From: a virus
Length of the DNA: 26,593 nt
IMG/VR virus record: IMGVR_UViG_3300042914_001505
Span: 1-26,593 of that record
Direction: 5' to 3' (one strand)
Position 1 is the first letter of the stretch, and each line of letters opens with the position of its first letter. Made by a program: the position numbers and the translations under genes. Shown here piece by piece: positions 5,068 to 13,275 of this stretch. Under the pieces are notes generated by a model. The model was not told the origin of the DNA, made no database searches, and saw only the letters and a list, made by a program, of their open reading frames with translations.

Positions 5068-7389
5068 TCAGCCCTTGACCCGCGCGATGATGTCAGCCGC
5101 GCTGGGCTCGGGCAGGTCCACCAAGCGGCGCGCCTCGGACTTGCTGCCGGTCCAATCAGGCGCGCGAAACACATGCTTCTTCGTCGGGTGCTCAACCGAG
5201 TAAACCCGCCCCATGTCTTCCCATCCGGCCTCACGGAACGCATGCAGCAGGGCAGGGACTACCAGCTTGATATGGGCCGGTGCACGGGCCTGCAAGCCCT
5301 CCAGGAAGCCCTGCCACGGGCCACCGACCACGCCACGGGCGAACAGGCCCACACGGTGCGTCATCTGTTCGACCAGCCACGCCTCGGACCCGCTAAGGCC
5401 CGCCTGCAGCATGATGGCCTTCGCCTCAGTCATGGGCGGCGCGGCGCCAGGCTGGAACGTCGAAACATCCCGCGAGTGAAGCCAGGCCGCCACGCTCGCC
5501 AGGCCACCGCCCGCGTACCAGGCCCACAGGCGCGCCGCAACGTCAGGGGGCATGATCTCGGCCTCGGACCACAGGACGAACCAACGGCGGTCATCTGACG
5601 GCAGACTGATCGCGGCGCGCTCGTTCGAAAACGCCAAGACCAAGAGCCTGTTCGCGGCGTCGTAGGGGTGTAGTCCCTTACGCTGGATCGAGATTAGTTC
5701 AGGCGGCGCGGCAAGCAGGGGCTTGAGTCGGTTCTCCAGCGCGCGGCGGTCGGACGCCTCGGGCTGGCGCAGTTCGTTCAGCACCAGCACCTCGGACTCG
5801 AACGCATAGCCCCACTGCGAGTTAATCTCTTCGTTCCGCACGGTCGCAACATTCGTTTTCCCCTCGCCACCTACCGCCCACAGGAACGGCGCCCAGAGGG
5901 AGTCTTTACCACTGCCAGGCCGGCCGGCGTGCAGCACGCCGTGATTGATCTTGATGCTGGGCTGCTGAACCTTGAACGCCATCACGTTCAGGACATGCTC
6001 ACGCTCTGCCGGATCCGGGATCATCCGCTCGGCGTGCTCAAGCCACTGGCGCACGGCAGCGTCCGATGCCCCGCCAGTAGCCGCCGGGCGCCCGTCGCGC
6101 CACTTGTTGCCGTACACGCCACCGGCCCGGGCCACCAACACGTCATCGCCCGCGCTGTACGCGATACCGTCCAGCACCCGCCCGCCCTTCGTCTGGCGGT
6201 GCTCGTCAAAACAAATCGACGCCTCGATTTTGGGGTTCTTGCCGTGGATGCTGCGGCAGGACACATGGCGGAACAGCGCGTTGAAGTTTGTCCGCGTGAA
6301 CTGGCGCCGCTCGCGCATGTCAAAGTACGCATCATCGGACACAACGTACGCAAACCGGTGCCACCAGTCGGCCTTGTCGGTCCGCGCGGCCTCGGCCCGG
6401 TCCACCTCGGCCATGACCTCGGCCACGGCGCCGGCCAGCTCGGGCGTGGGGGTCAGCCGCCCGATGGTCTGCAGCATCGCCTGCTGCAGCAGTTCGTCCC
6501 GCAGGCCAGGCGTGTGCTTAGGCCCGCCACGCTCGGCCACCCACTCAAGGAACCAAGCGCTGTCAAGGTCAATGCAGTGCGAGTGCAGGCAGCAGAACGC
6601 CCGCCCACTGGGCAGGTAGCGGCCCTCGGGGTTCCCGTCGGTATGCGCCTCGGCGTTGGGGCACACCACGCCCATCCAGCCCTCGGTGTTCGGACGCGAC
6701 AGCACCAAGCCCTGCTCGGACAACCATGTCGCCACGTCATCAGCCCCGTCATCGGACAGGCGCACCGGGCGCGGCCCCAACGACTCCACCACCTCGGGCG
6801 TGACGCCCAGGCCGGCGCAGATCTCGGCCAGCGTGTACTCACGCCCGGGCGTGAACTCCACCAGGCGCGAGGCGAACGCGTCCTTGCCGGGCTTGAAGTT
6901 GACCGAGCCAGGCAGTCGGAAATTTCTGACCGGGTTGCAGGCCCCCGCGTCGGTGTAGCCCGCAGCGGCGATGGCGTTGATGGCGCCAACAAACTCCAGT
7001 TTGGTGGGCTGGTCACTGAAGACGTAGCCCCACTGATAGTTCCCGGCTGACGTCTCCATGATCCACGTCGGAGCCAGCGGGGGCGTCTTGCTCTTGGTGC
7101 CCACGTCGTCCAGCATCATCACCAGCACGTACTCGCAGTTGGCCGCACCGGCTGACGGTTTGCCGTCAATGAATCGGTCGACGATGAACGAGGCGGTGTT
7201 ACCGAACCACGCCTCACCCTGCTTGATCCGCCGTGTGGGCAGGTACGCCGGCCAGCTTGCTTTGATCGCGCCGTTGGCGTGGAACTGCATCTCCCCGTTC
7301 ACCAGGCGCGGCGTCTGCCGCACGATGAGCGCCGTCTCGCCAGCAGGCGCGAGCGCGGACAAGTACTCAATGAATTCTTGTGATGTCAT
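5068..7389 (-). CDS. Primase-helicase: AEP/RepB-type primase fused to SF3 (D5-like) helicase
   Basis: 773 residues. The N-terminal half looks like an archaeo-eukaryotic primase-type domain: an acidic strand MLDDVG at 92-97 and RLPGSVNFKPG at 158-168, the latter typical of phage and plasmid replication primases. A zinc-binding segment follows with CPNAEAH (243-249) and FCCLHSHC (265-272). The C-terminal half is an SF3-type ATPase: Walker A GRPGSGKDS (489-497), Walker B-like VLVLNEL (534-540), sensor strand LLVLAFSNE (582-590) and DDRRWF (599-604). It would prime and unwind DNA at the fork. The start is the ATG at 7389, overlapping the polymerase stop as ATGA; an in-frame start at 7446 lies inside the polymerase gene and is less likely. 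Last gene of the replication operon; no integrase or initiator adjoins it. Confidence 0.87.
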   Translation of the reverse strand: MTSQEFIEYLSALAPAGETALIVRQTPRLVNGEMQFHANGAIKASWPAYLPTRRIKQGEAWFGNTASFIVDRFIDGKPSAGAANCEYVLVMMLDDVGTKSKTPPLAPTWIMETSAGNYQWGYVFSDQPTKLEFVGAINAIAAAGYTDAGACNPVRNFRLPGSVNFKPGKDAFASRLVEFTPGREYTLAEICAGLGVTPEVVESLGPRPVRLSDDGADDVATWLSEQGLVLSRPNTEGWMGVVCPNAEAHTDGNPEGRYLPSGRAFCCLHSHCIDLDSAWFLEWVAERGGPKHTPGLRDELLQQAMLQTIGRLTPTPELAGAVAEVMAEVDRAEAARTDKADWWHRFAYVVSDDAYFDMRERRQFTRTNFNALFRHVSCRSIHGKNPKIEASICFDEHRQTKGGRVLDGIAYSAGDDVLVARAGGVYGNKWRDGRPAATGGASDAAVRQWLEHAERMIPDPAEREHVLNVMAFKVQQPSIKINHGVLHAGRPGSGKDSLWAPFLWAVGGEGKTNVATVRNEEINSQWGYAFESEVLVLNELRQPEASDRRALENRLKPLLAAPPELISIQRKGLHPYDAANRLLVLAFSNERAAISLPSDDRRWFVLWSEAEIMPPDVAARLWAWYAGGGLASVAAWLHSRDVSTFQPGAAPPMTEAKAIMLQAGLSGSEAWLVEQMTHRVGLFARGVVGGPWQGFLEGLQARAPAHIKLVVPALLHAFREAGWEDMGRVYSVEHPTKKHVFRAPDWTGSKSEARRLVDLPEPSAADIIARVKG

Positions 7390-9383
7390 TTGCCGTATCT
7401 CTCCATTGTTTTGATGCCGATGCCCAGCGGCAGACCCGCCGCCCATGCTGGCGGGTTGGTCATCACCCGCTTCATCAGTTCGGTTGTTCGCGCAGGATCG
7501 CTCGTCTCGCAGACAATTTCGTCGTGGACGTGCAGGACCACATCCTCGCCCTCGCGCTCAAGTTCACGCAGCGCATGGCGCAAGATGTCATGCGCCGCGG
7601 CTTGCGTGACGTTCTCGCACGCCAGACCCGGCCACAGGCGCGCGCGAGGCCACTCCTTGGCATCAGCGGCGGGTTTCCATGAGGCTTTGGCGTAGCTGAT
7701 GCCATCCGAGTCGAGTCGCGCGTGGGGGTAGCAGAGTATGCGCCCAGACGGCAGCGCGTACCAGAGATGAGCCCCATCAAACAGGTAGGACACTCGCCCT
7801 GCCGGCACCGCCTGACTCTTGCGCCGCATGGCACCCATGTAGGCCCGCTCAAGATCACTCCAAAACAGCGGCGCCCACGGGTTGGCCTTGCGCCAGGCGC
7901 CCACCATGCGCTTGGCCTCATGCTCTGGCAGGTTCACGCCATACACGCGCCCCATCGCGGCAAACGCGCCCACGCCACCCCCGAACCCGCAGGCGAGTTC
8001 CTGCACCTTGCCGATCTGCCGCTGCCCGGTGGACACAGCGTCCTCGGCCTCGTAGCCGGCCAATATGGCGTCGTATGTGACGCCGAACGTCGCGGCAGCG
8101 TTGACGATATAGGCGTCCAGCCCGCGACGGAACGCCTCCAGCTTGGTGTCCCCCGCAGGCGTTGCGGCCAGCCACGGGTTCACGCGGCCTTCAATGGCCG
8201 ACCAGTCAGCGACGACGAACTGTTTACCCGCTGCCGGGATCAACGCCGGGCGCAGCATCCCCTTTAAGACGTCGGTGACCCGCTTGCCGAACGCAGGAAC
8301 GATCTGATGTCCACGGCACATCGCATGACGGACGGCCTGCGGATCTTTGGCGACTTTGCGGGCGAAATTGTGGACCTGCAGGCCGTAGCTGGACGCCCGG
8401 CCTGTGGCAGCACCGCCAGCGAACACGAACGCGCCACGCACACGGTGATCTTCGACATCCGCAAGGTTGGCCATACGGACGAACTTGGCGACCGATGAGG
8501 CCCAGAGGTCATCTGCGCACTGGATGACGGTCGCCGCGTCAGGGGGTACTTCATCGGGGTTCTCCTCTGCTAGGATCAGCAGCGCGGCACGGACGGTTTT
8601 GTCGATGGACTGCTTTTCTTCTCCGTCTTTGTGGACCGTCATCAAACGGCGCGCCTCGGGGCCGACCCGCCACCACACCCACTCGCGCATCCGGGGCGAG
8701 CGCACCGACGTGATCTCGCCGTCCGTCACCTCGCGCACCTCCTGCTGGATCGCGTCCAGTTCCTCCACAGCGTAGGGCTGCGCGGCCTTGGCCAGGTCTA
8801 CGTCCACCAGCACGCCGCGGTCGTTGATGCGCTCGTTTGCCCAGTAGTCGGACAACTCCTCGGCAGACAGCGGGCGCAGGGCCTTGCTGATGGCCCGCAT
8901 CGCACGGACGTCCTGCGCGCAGTAGTGGACCAGGTCGGCCAGGTCTTGCTCGGTGTGCTTGAACGGCGGGATGCAGCACTTGCGCACCAGCGCAGCGCCC
9001 TTGTGATCCTTGCGCATACTGGCGCCGGCAAACCGCCCCACGTCCTCCAGCGAGCCAGGCGCGCAGTTGGCGCGGGCCTGCGCGGCGGTGCAGACGAACT
9101 GCTCCAGCTTAGGCACGGGCGCGTTGTGGTCTGACCACAGGACATACGTCCAGATCAGCCGCTCAAACGCGGCGTTGTGGGCATAGACGCGCTCACCGGC
9201 CAGCACGGCCTGCCGAACTGATTTTGGAAATTCTTGGCTCGGTTGCCAAATTTGCACCTCATCATCGTCATGCGCATACGCCATGCACAACACTTCTGTG
9301 CTCGCGTCTTGCGCGTAGTTGTAAACGCCCGCGGTCGTGAGGTCGCAGGCGCTGCGGGTTTCGAAGTCGATCCAGATGGGCAT
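7386..9383 (-). CDS. Family A DNA polymerase with 3'-5' exonuclease
   Basis: 665 residues; the phage replicative polymerase. The exonuclease domain begins at once, with DFE (6-8), AHNAAFE (68-74) and YCAQD (154-158). The polymerase domain has motif A DWSAIEGR (393-400), motif B RQIGKVQELACGFGGG (455-470) and motif C HVHDE (618-622). In motif B, counted from the conserved Arg and Lys (455, 459), Leu463 occupies the position of E. coli Phe762 and T7 Tyr526, and Phe467 that of Tyr766. There is no 5' nuclease domain. The start codon ATG (9383-9381) is preceded directly by the T-tract of a terminator hairpin and has no ordinary ribosome site, yet the DFE motif so near the N-terminus argues against a later start. 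Confidence 0.95.
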   Translation of the reverse strand: MPIWIDFETRSACDLTTAGVYNYAQDASTEVLCMAYAHDDDEVQIWQPSQEFPKSVRQAVLAGERVYAHNAAFERLIWTYVLWSDHNAPVPKLEQFVCTAAQARANCAPGSLEDVGRFAGASMRKDHKGAALVRKCCIPPFKHTEQDLADLVHYCAQDVRAMRAISKALRPLSAEELSDYWANERINDRGVLVDVDLAKAAQPYAVEELDAIQQEVREVTDGEITSVRSPRMREWVWWRVGPEARRLMTVHKDGEEKQSIDKTVRAALLILAEENPDEVPPDAATVIQCADDLWASSVAKFVRMANLADVEDHRVRGAFVFAGGAATGRASSYGLQVHNFARKVAKDPQAVRHAMCRGHQIVPAFGKRVTDVLKGMLRPALIPAAGKQFVVADWSAIEGRVNPWLAATPAGDTKLEAFRRGLDAYIVNAAATFGVTYDAILAGYEAEDAVSTGQRQIGKVQELACGFGGGVGAFAAMGRVYGVNLPEHEAKRMVGAWRKANPWAPLFWSDLERAYMGAMRRKSQAVPAGRVSYLFDGAHLWYALPSGRILCYPHARLDSDGISYAKASWKPAADAKEWPRARLWPGLACENVTQAAAHDILRHALRELEREGEDVVLHVHDEIVCETSDPARTTELMKRVMTNPPAWAAGLPLGIGIKTMERYGK

Positions 9384-9410
9384 AAAAAAAGCGGGGCCTC
9401 TCAGCCCCGC
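9384..9410 (-). terminator. Terminator hairpin abutting the polymerase start codon
   Basis: On the minus strand GCGGGGC (9410-9404), loop TGAGAG, GCCCCGC (9397-9391), then seven T (9390-9384) and at once the ATG of the polymerase. It starts 12 bases after the upstream gene's stop. A stem-plus-T-tract of this form is a textbook intrinsic terminator and should separate the two upstream genes from the polymerase and primase, so expression of the latter may depend on read-through. Confidence 0.85.
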
Positions 9411-9422
9411 CCCCTTCTCTGG

Positions 9423-10070
9423 TTAGGCCGCGCGACGACGACGGCCAGGCGCTGCCGGCTCGGCGGCGGGCGCCTCGGCAGGCGTCTTGGCTTCGTCAGC
9501 CGCGCCGTCCATGCCGACCCAGTGCTGCACCTTGAACTCGGGCGTGTAAACGCGCCCGTAGGACTTGTGCTGGTAGTGATCCTTCCCGAGAACGATCACC
9601 GGCACCGGCTTGGTCTGGTCCCTCTCCACCTGAGTGGCGATCTCGACCGCCAGCGTCTGCACTGCGCGCTTGCCGCCGACAGAAGTCACGGTGTACCGCG
9701 CCTCCATGCCGGCGTCTTCGCCGCTGATGCACTTCAGAGAGAACCCGACCTGAGCCTCCCAACCCCGCTTGGCGCCGGGGGGCGCCACGTCGAGTTCGGG
9801 CAGCGGCTGGGTGATGCCGACCATCTTCTCGCCCAGCACCTCACCCTCACCCCAGGCGATGAAGCCGTGGACAAAACTGAAGGGATTGACAGCCCACAGG
9901 GAGCCGTCTTCCACCTCGGTCTGATCCGCGCCGAACACCCAGTGGCCCGTCTTGTCCATCTTCACGATGACGGTGGCAGAGCCCACGTCAGGTGCGATGG
10001 CGCGAAGGGCCGTGGAGAGGGAAGAAACTGCCGGCAGGCCGGCTTGAGAGAACGCAACGATATTGGACAC
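9423..10070 (-). CDS. Unassigned replication-module protein, possible ssDNA-binding protein
   Basis: 215 residues from a GTG start (10070) with AAAGG seven bases upstream. No motif that I can name. The protein looks like a beta-rich globular domain (about residues 30-185; segments SATVIVKMD, EARYTVTSVGG, VQTLAVEIATQ, PVPVIVLGKD) followed by an Ala/Pro-rich tail ending in GRRRRAA. In comparable phage modules the gene between the DUF2800-type nuclease and the family A polymerase encodes a ssDNA-binding (DUF2815-type) protein, so this role is plausible by position. The basic tail is unlike the acidic tail of bacterial SSB. A terminator lies just downstream, which suggests that it and the nuclease are made in larger amounts than the polymerase. 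Confidence 0.6.
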   Translation of the reverse strand: MSNIVAFSQAGLPAVSSLSTALRAIAPDVGSATVIVKMDKTGHWVFGADQTEVEDGSLWAVNPFSFVHGFIAWGEGEVLGEKMVGITQPLPELDVAPPGAKRGWEAQVGFSLKCISGEDAGMEARYTVTSVGGKRAVQTLAVEIATQVERDQTKPVPVIVLGKDHYQHKSYGRVYTPEFKVQHWVGMDGAADEAKTPAEAPAAEPAAPGRRRRAA

Positions 10071-10081
10071 GATTGAACCTT

Positions 10082-11197
10082 TTACTTCAGTTTATGAAGG
10101 GCCGCAACGAGTTGCTGCCCGATGAGCACCGCCGCGGGCCGGGGATCGCTCTCCGGTGCGAGGGTGTTGCCAGACGAGACGCTCACGACCTGATTGGCCG
10201 GGAACTCCACGCCGTGCTCCTTGCAGACCTTCTCCATTTGAGAAGGACTGCGCAATTTGGTCTCTTGGTACTTGGTAGGGCAGATGCCGGCGTTCAGCCA
10301 CAGGACGTGCATCCAATTCTCATCCGCCCACTGACGGGTCGCCCGCTTGGGCACCAGTTTATAACCCGGCACGGGCATGCCCTTCTCCAGCCGCGCCTGC
10401 GCCAGCTTGCGGGCGTCAGCGATGAAGTCCTCCAGCCGCTCGGCCAGCGCCAGCGCCTGGCCCAGCGCCTCGGGGTCCACCGTGGCCAGCGCCGTGTGCG
10501 TGACGCGATCAACCGCGCCACTGACTTGCGGGCAGATCGGCTTGGCGGTACACCATCGGCAGTGGTCACCGATGACGACGGGCGCGTCGGGTCGCTTGGC
10601 GGCTTGCACGGCCACGACCAGTTCGCGTTCGAACTCATGCACGCGCTTGAACGTCGTCACCCAGCGGCGCACATGGGGCGGCTGGACGATCACGATCTCA
10701 ACCTCGGTCGCACCGTCAAAGGCCCACTGCACCTTGCTGGTCTTGAGCGCCGCCGCGGCGTAGAACAGCCCCTGCTCGGACTCCTCGGCCTCGACCATCA
10801 CCCCGTCGCCGAACTTCCAGTCAAGGATGATCGCGCGGTCGCCGATACGGCCCACTAAATCGGCGTTGCCGAAAACGCCTTCCAGCGCCTTGACGCCTTC
10901 AAACTCCACCTCGACCTCTTGAACGAACTGCATCTTTTGATCGGGGTCGATCTGGTCGAGCGCGTCAATGCAGAACTGCAGCTTCTCGGCCTGCTCGGGC
11001 GACAGGTTGTGCTTAGCGATCACGTCGCCCATCTCGCCATCGGCCAGCAGGTCTTCCATGCAGCCGTGCAGGAGCGTGCCCTCCTCGGCGTACTTGGACG
11101 ATGCCTGCGGCGGCATCTTGGCAACGAGCGCCACACTGCCAGGGCAGTTGATGACGCGCTTGGCGGAGGAGCCGCCGACTACTTTACTGTGCTGCAT
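10082..11197 (-). CDS. DUF2800-type Cas4/RecB-like nuclease
   Basis: 371 residues. The pattern is that of PD-(D/E)XK exonucleases with an iron-sulphur cluster: an N-terminal Cys in NCPGS (C18), GTLLHG with His44, Asp113 in GNADLVG, the catalytic ILDWK (D126, K128), and three further Cys in HCRWCTAKPIC (213, 216, 222) which with C18 make the four cluster ligands. Such proteins in phages process DNA ends for recombination or replication. GGAG stands five bases before the ATG. First gene of the leftward replication operon, divergent from the VRR-NUC gene; ends 11 bases before the next start. Confidence 0.88.
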   Translation of the reverse strand: MQHSKVVGGSSAKRVINCPGSVALVAKMPPQASSKYAEEGTLLHGCMEDLLADGEMGDVIAKHNLSPEQAEKLQFCIDALDQIDPDQKMQFVQEVEVEFEGVKALEGVFGNADLVGRIGDRAIILDWKFGDGVMVEAEESEQGLFYAAAALKTSKVQWAFDGATEVEIVIVQPPHVRRWVTTFKRVHEFERELVVAVQAAKRPDAPVVIGDHCRWCTAKPICPQVSGAVDRVTHTALATVDPEALGQALALAERLEDFIADARKLAQARLEKGMPVPGYKLVPKRATRQWADENWMHVLWLNAGICPTKYQETKLRSPSQMEKVCKEHGVEFPANQVVSVSSGNTLAPESDPRPAAVLIGQQLVAALHKLK

Positions 11198-11313
11198 GTG
11201 AACTCCAGTGAACTGATGAGGCTTGCAGTGTATCGCACAAAAAAGACTTGCACAAGACTTTTTGCCGCTGTAAAGTTACGGACGTGGCCAAACACAAAAT
11301 TTCGGAGAAGACG
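11198..11313. promoter_or_regulatory. Divergent promoter region with AAGACTT direct repeat
   Basis: AAGACTT occurs at 11243-11249 and 11254-11260, eleven bases (one helical turn) apart, inside an imperfect inverted repeat of the form AAAAAGACTTG/CAAGACTTTTT. Rightward, TTGCAC (11248-11253), 17 bases, then TAAAGT (11271-11276). Leftward, the mirror arrangement TTGTGC, 17 bases, TACACT. Both hexamer pairs are only moderate matches, so activation by a phage factor is possible. It separates the leftward replication operon from the rightward VRR-NUC/helicase operon. Confidence 0.5.
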
Positions 11314-11595
11314 ATGCGTGAGAAAGATGTTGAGAAGCGGCTTGTTTTTGGGATAAAGGCCCTTGGCGGCGAGGCGTACAAGTTCTCGTCGCCCTCCCGC
11401 CGGGGCGTGGCCGACCGTCTGGTCGTGATGCCTGGTGGTCGCGTGTTTTTCGTGGAGGTCAAGACCGAGACGGGCAAGCTGTCGCCGTCGCAGGAATTCT
11501 TTCGTTCGGAGATCACCAATCTGGGCGGCAACTACGCCTGCGTCCACGGCGCAGCGGACGTGGATCGCTTTCTGCGTTGGGTGGTGAAGGTATGA
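11314..11595 (+). CDS. VRR-NUC domain nuclease
   Basis: 93 residues, which is the usual size for stand-alone phage VRR-NUC proteins. The catalytic set of the PD-(D/E)XK fold is visible: Glu7, Asp34 (RRGVADRLVV), Glu48 and Lys50 (FFVEVKTE), and Gln60 (LSPSQ). Members of this family cut branched DNA, so a role in resolving recombination or replication intermediates is likely. The start is the ATG at 11314 with GGAG eight bases before; a TTG at 11248 lies within the promoter region. It overlaps the next gene by ATGA and lies two genes before a SNF2-type helicase, a common phage pairing. Confidence 0.93.
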   Translation: MREKDVEKRLVFGIKALGGEAYKFSSPSRRGVADRLVVMPGGRVFFVEVKTETGKLSPSQEFFRSEITNLGGNYACVHGAADVDRFLRWVVKV

Positions 11596-11819
11596 CCCGC
11601 GAAGAAGTAATGGATATGGCGTATGAAAGCGGAATGATTGCTGGATATGAAGGAGAGCCGGACCTGCTTGAACGCTTCGCCGCCCTTGTCGCTGCGCAGG
11701 AGCGCGAGGCGTGTGCGAAGGTGTGCGATGAACTTGCAGCAGAGCGACCAACCACTGGAGCGGGGAAGCTGATTGCACAGGAGTGCGCTGCCGCCATCCG
11801 CGCAAGGAGCCATGCATGA
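11592..11819 (+). CDS. Small phage protein with EREACAKVCD / CAAAIRAR signature
   Basis: 75 residues starting MTREEVMDMA, ATG overlapping the previous stop. The C-terminal half carries EREACAKVCDEL and, after about 18 residues, ECAAAIRAR. The same two blocks close the protein encoded at 13972-14307, so the two share a module. It is a frequent ending of small proteins in phages and prophages of Burkholderiales; function unknown. The three Cys and helical pattern suggest a small helical hairpin, possibly metal-binding or disulphide-forming. Coupled by ATGA to the helicase gene. Confidence 0.75.
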   Translation: MTREEVMDMAYESGMIAGYEGEPDLLERFAALVAAQEREACAKVCDELAAERPTTGAGKLIAQECAAAIRARSHA

Positions 11820-13108
11820 AACTGCGCCCCTACCAAGAGCAGGCCGCTGACTTCTTGTACGAGCACGACCGGGCGATGATCCTCGCGCCAGTGGGTGCAG
11901 GCAAGACAGCGATCACGCTGACGGCCATGCGCGACCTGGTGGAGGACGAAGGCATTCGCCCCCTCGTCGTCGCGCCGTTGCGGGTGGCCACCTCGGTCTG
12001 GCCTGTGGAGGCCACCAAGTGGGCGCCAAACCTCAAGGTGCGTGTAGCGGTCGGCACGCCCGCCCAGCGTAAAGCAGCACTTGACAGCGACGCTGACGTC
12101 ATCGTCACCAACTACGACAACCTGCAGTGGCTCGCCGAACAGGACGTGCAGTTCGACGCGGTGGTGTTCGACGAACTCACGCGGCTGAAGAACCCCGGCG
12201 GCAAACGCTTCAAGGCGTTTGAGAAGGTCATCAAGTCCGTCGAGATCCGCTGGGGCTTGACAGGTTCGTTCACCAGCAACGGGCTGGAGGATGTGTTCGG
12301 GCAGTGCAAGGTGATCGACCAGAGCCTGCTGGGCCGCAGCAAGGGTGCGTTCATGCAGCAGTACTTCTACCAAAACAACCGCGGCACGCACACCGAGTGG
12401 GAGCCTCGGCCCGGCTCGCTGCCCGCCGTGATGCAGCGCATCAAGCCGGCCACCTATGTGCTGGAGCCTGGCGAGTACAAGGACAAGCTGCCCCCGCTGC
12501 ACACGGTGGAAATGCCCTGCAGCATGGCGATGGACGACTACGCCAAGATGAAGAAGGATTTCGTGCTGCAGTTCAACGACGAGACGACCATTGCGCAGAA
12601 CGCTGCGGTGGTCACGCAGAAGCTGCAACAGATGTCCAGCGGGTTCCTGTACACCGACAACGGGCCGCGGTGGTTGTCGCCGCACAAGTTCGACGCGCTG
12701 GACGACATCCTGTCGGAGAACCAGCACGCCAACACCATCGTCGTCTACAACTACGTAGAGGAGTTGAACGAATTGCGCAGGCGCTACCCCACGCTGGCGG
12801 CGATGGATGAGAAGTGGGACGTCATCGGGGGCTGGAACGCTGGCCAGGTGCGGCTGCTGGCTATCCATCCCAAGAGCGCCGGCCACGGGCTGAACCTGCA
12901 GCACGGCGGGCACCACATGATCTGGCTGTCGCTGCCGTGGTCGCTGGAGTTGTACGAGCAGACCATCGGGCGGCTGCACCGCAGCGGCCAGGCGCGTGAC
13001 GTGTGGAACTACGTCCTGCTGACCGCAGACACCGTGGACCAGAAGATCTGGGCGGCGCTGCACGACAAGCAATCCCTTTCCCAACTGGCCTTGGAGGCAC
13101 TGAAGTGA
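11816..13108 (+). CDS. SNF2-type (SF2) DNA helicase/translocase
   Basis: 430 residues, a compact version of the family. Motif I is APVGAGKT (24-31), motif II reads FDELT (118-122) instead of the usual DEAH or DEVH, motif III is LTGSF, and the second RecA domain ends in HPKSAGHGLNLQ, and TIGRLHRSGQAR (about 383-394) as motif VI. The Q-motif region LRPYQ is at the very start. Such phage proteins remodel or unwind DNA during replication and recombination, and they often accompany VRR-NUC. The start is the ATG overlapping the previous stop; an earlier in-frame ATG at 11783 would overlap by 37 bases. Confidence 0.93.
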   Translation: MKLRPYQEQAADFLYEHDRAMILAPVGAGKTAITLTAMRDLVEDEGIRPLVVAPLRVATSVWPVEATKWAPNLKVRVAVGTPAQRKAALDSDADVIVTNYDNLQWLAEQDVQFDAVVFDELTRLKNPGGKRFKAFEKVIKSVEIRWGLTGSFTSNGLEDVFGQCKVIDQSLLGRSKGAFMQQYFYQNNRGTHTEWEPRPGSLPAVMQRIKPATYVLEPGEYKDKLPPLHTVEMPCSMAMDDYAKMKKDFVLQFNDETTIAQNAAVVTQKLQQMSSGFLYTDNGPRWLSPHKFDALDDILSENQHANTIVVYNYVEELNELRRRYPTLAAMDEKWDVIGGWNAGQVRLLAIHPKSAGHGLNLQHGGHHMIWLSLPWSLELYEQTIGRLHRSGQARDVWNYVLLTADTVDQKIWAALHDKQSLSQLALEALK

Positions 13109-13275
13109 ACAAGTTTGCGGAGCGGCTGAAGGTAGCGCGGGCCGAGCACAAGATTGCGCTCAAGGCGTTCAACATGGCGCAGCGCAGGCTGCATAGGGTG
13201 CTGGTCACCATCAACACACTGGAGAAGAAGCATGAACTGGCGATGGCTCAACGAGCACCTGTCAAGCAAGACTGA
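13105..13275 (+). CDS. Small coiled-coil protein
   Basis: 56 residues from a GTG overlapping the helicase stop, with GGAGG eight bases before. Lys/Arg/Ala-rich and helical throughout (residues 3-45), with Leu and Val at heptad-like spacing. First of three consecutive small helical proteins that may form a hetero-oligomer. Function unknown. It overlaps the next gene by 44 bases in another frame. Confidence 0.55.
   Translation: MNKFAERLKVARAEHKIALKAFNMAQRRLHRVLVTINTLEKKHELAMAQRAPVKQD

Noticed and set aside
5929-7050. Open frame of 373 codons on the plus strand
   Set aside because: Antisense to the primase-helicase with clear zinc and Walker motifs; composition is typical of a reversed GC-rich gene.
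11513-13084. Long open frame (523 codons) on the minus strand
   Set aside because: It is antisense to the SNF2-type helicase, which has all its motifs on the plus strand. The minus-frame protein is low-complexity (His/Val/Leu/Arg-rich), as expected from GC-rich codon bias.
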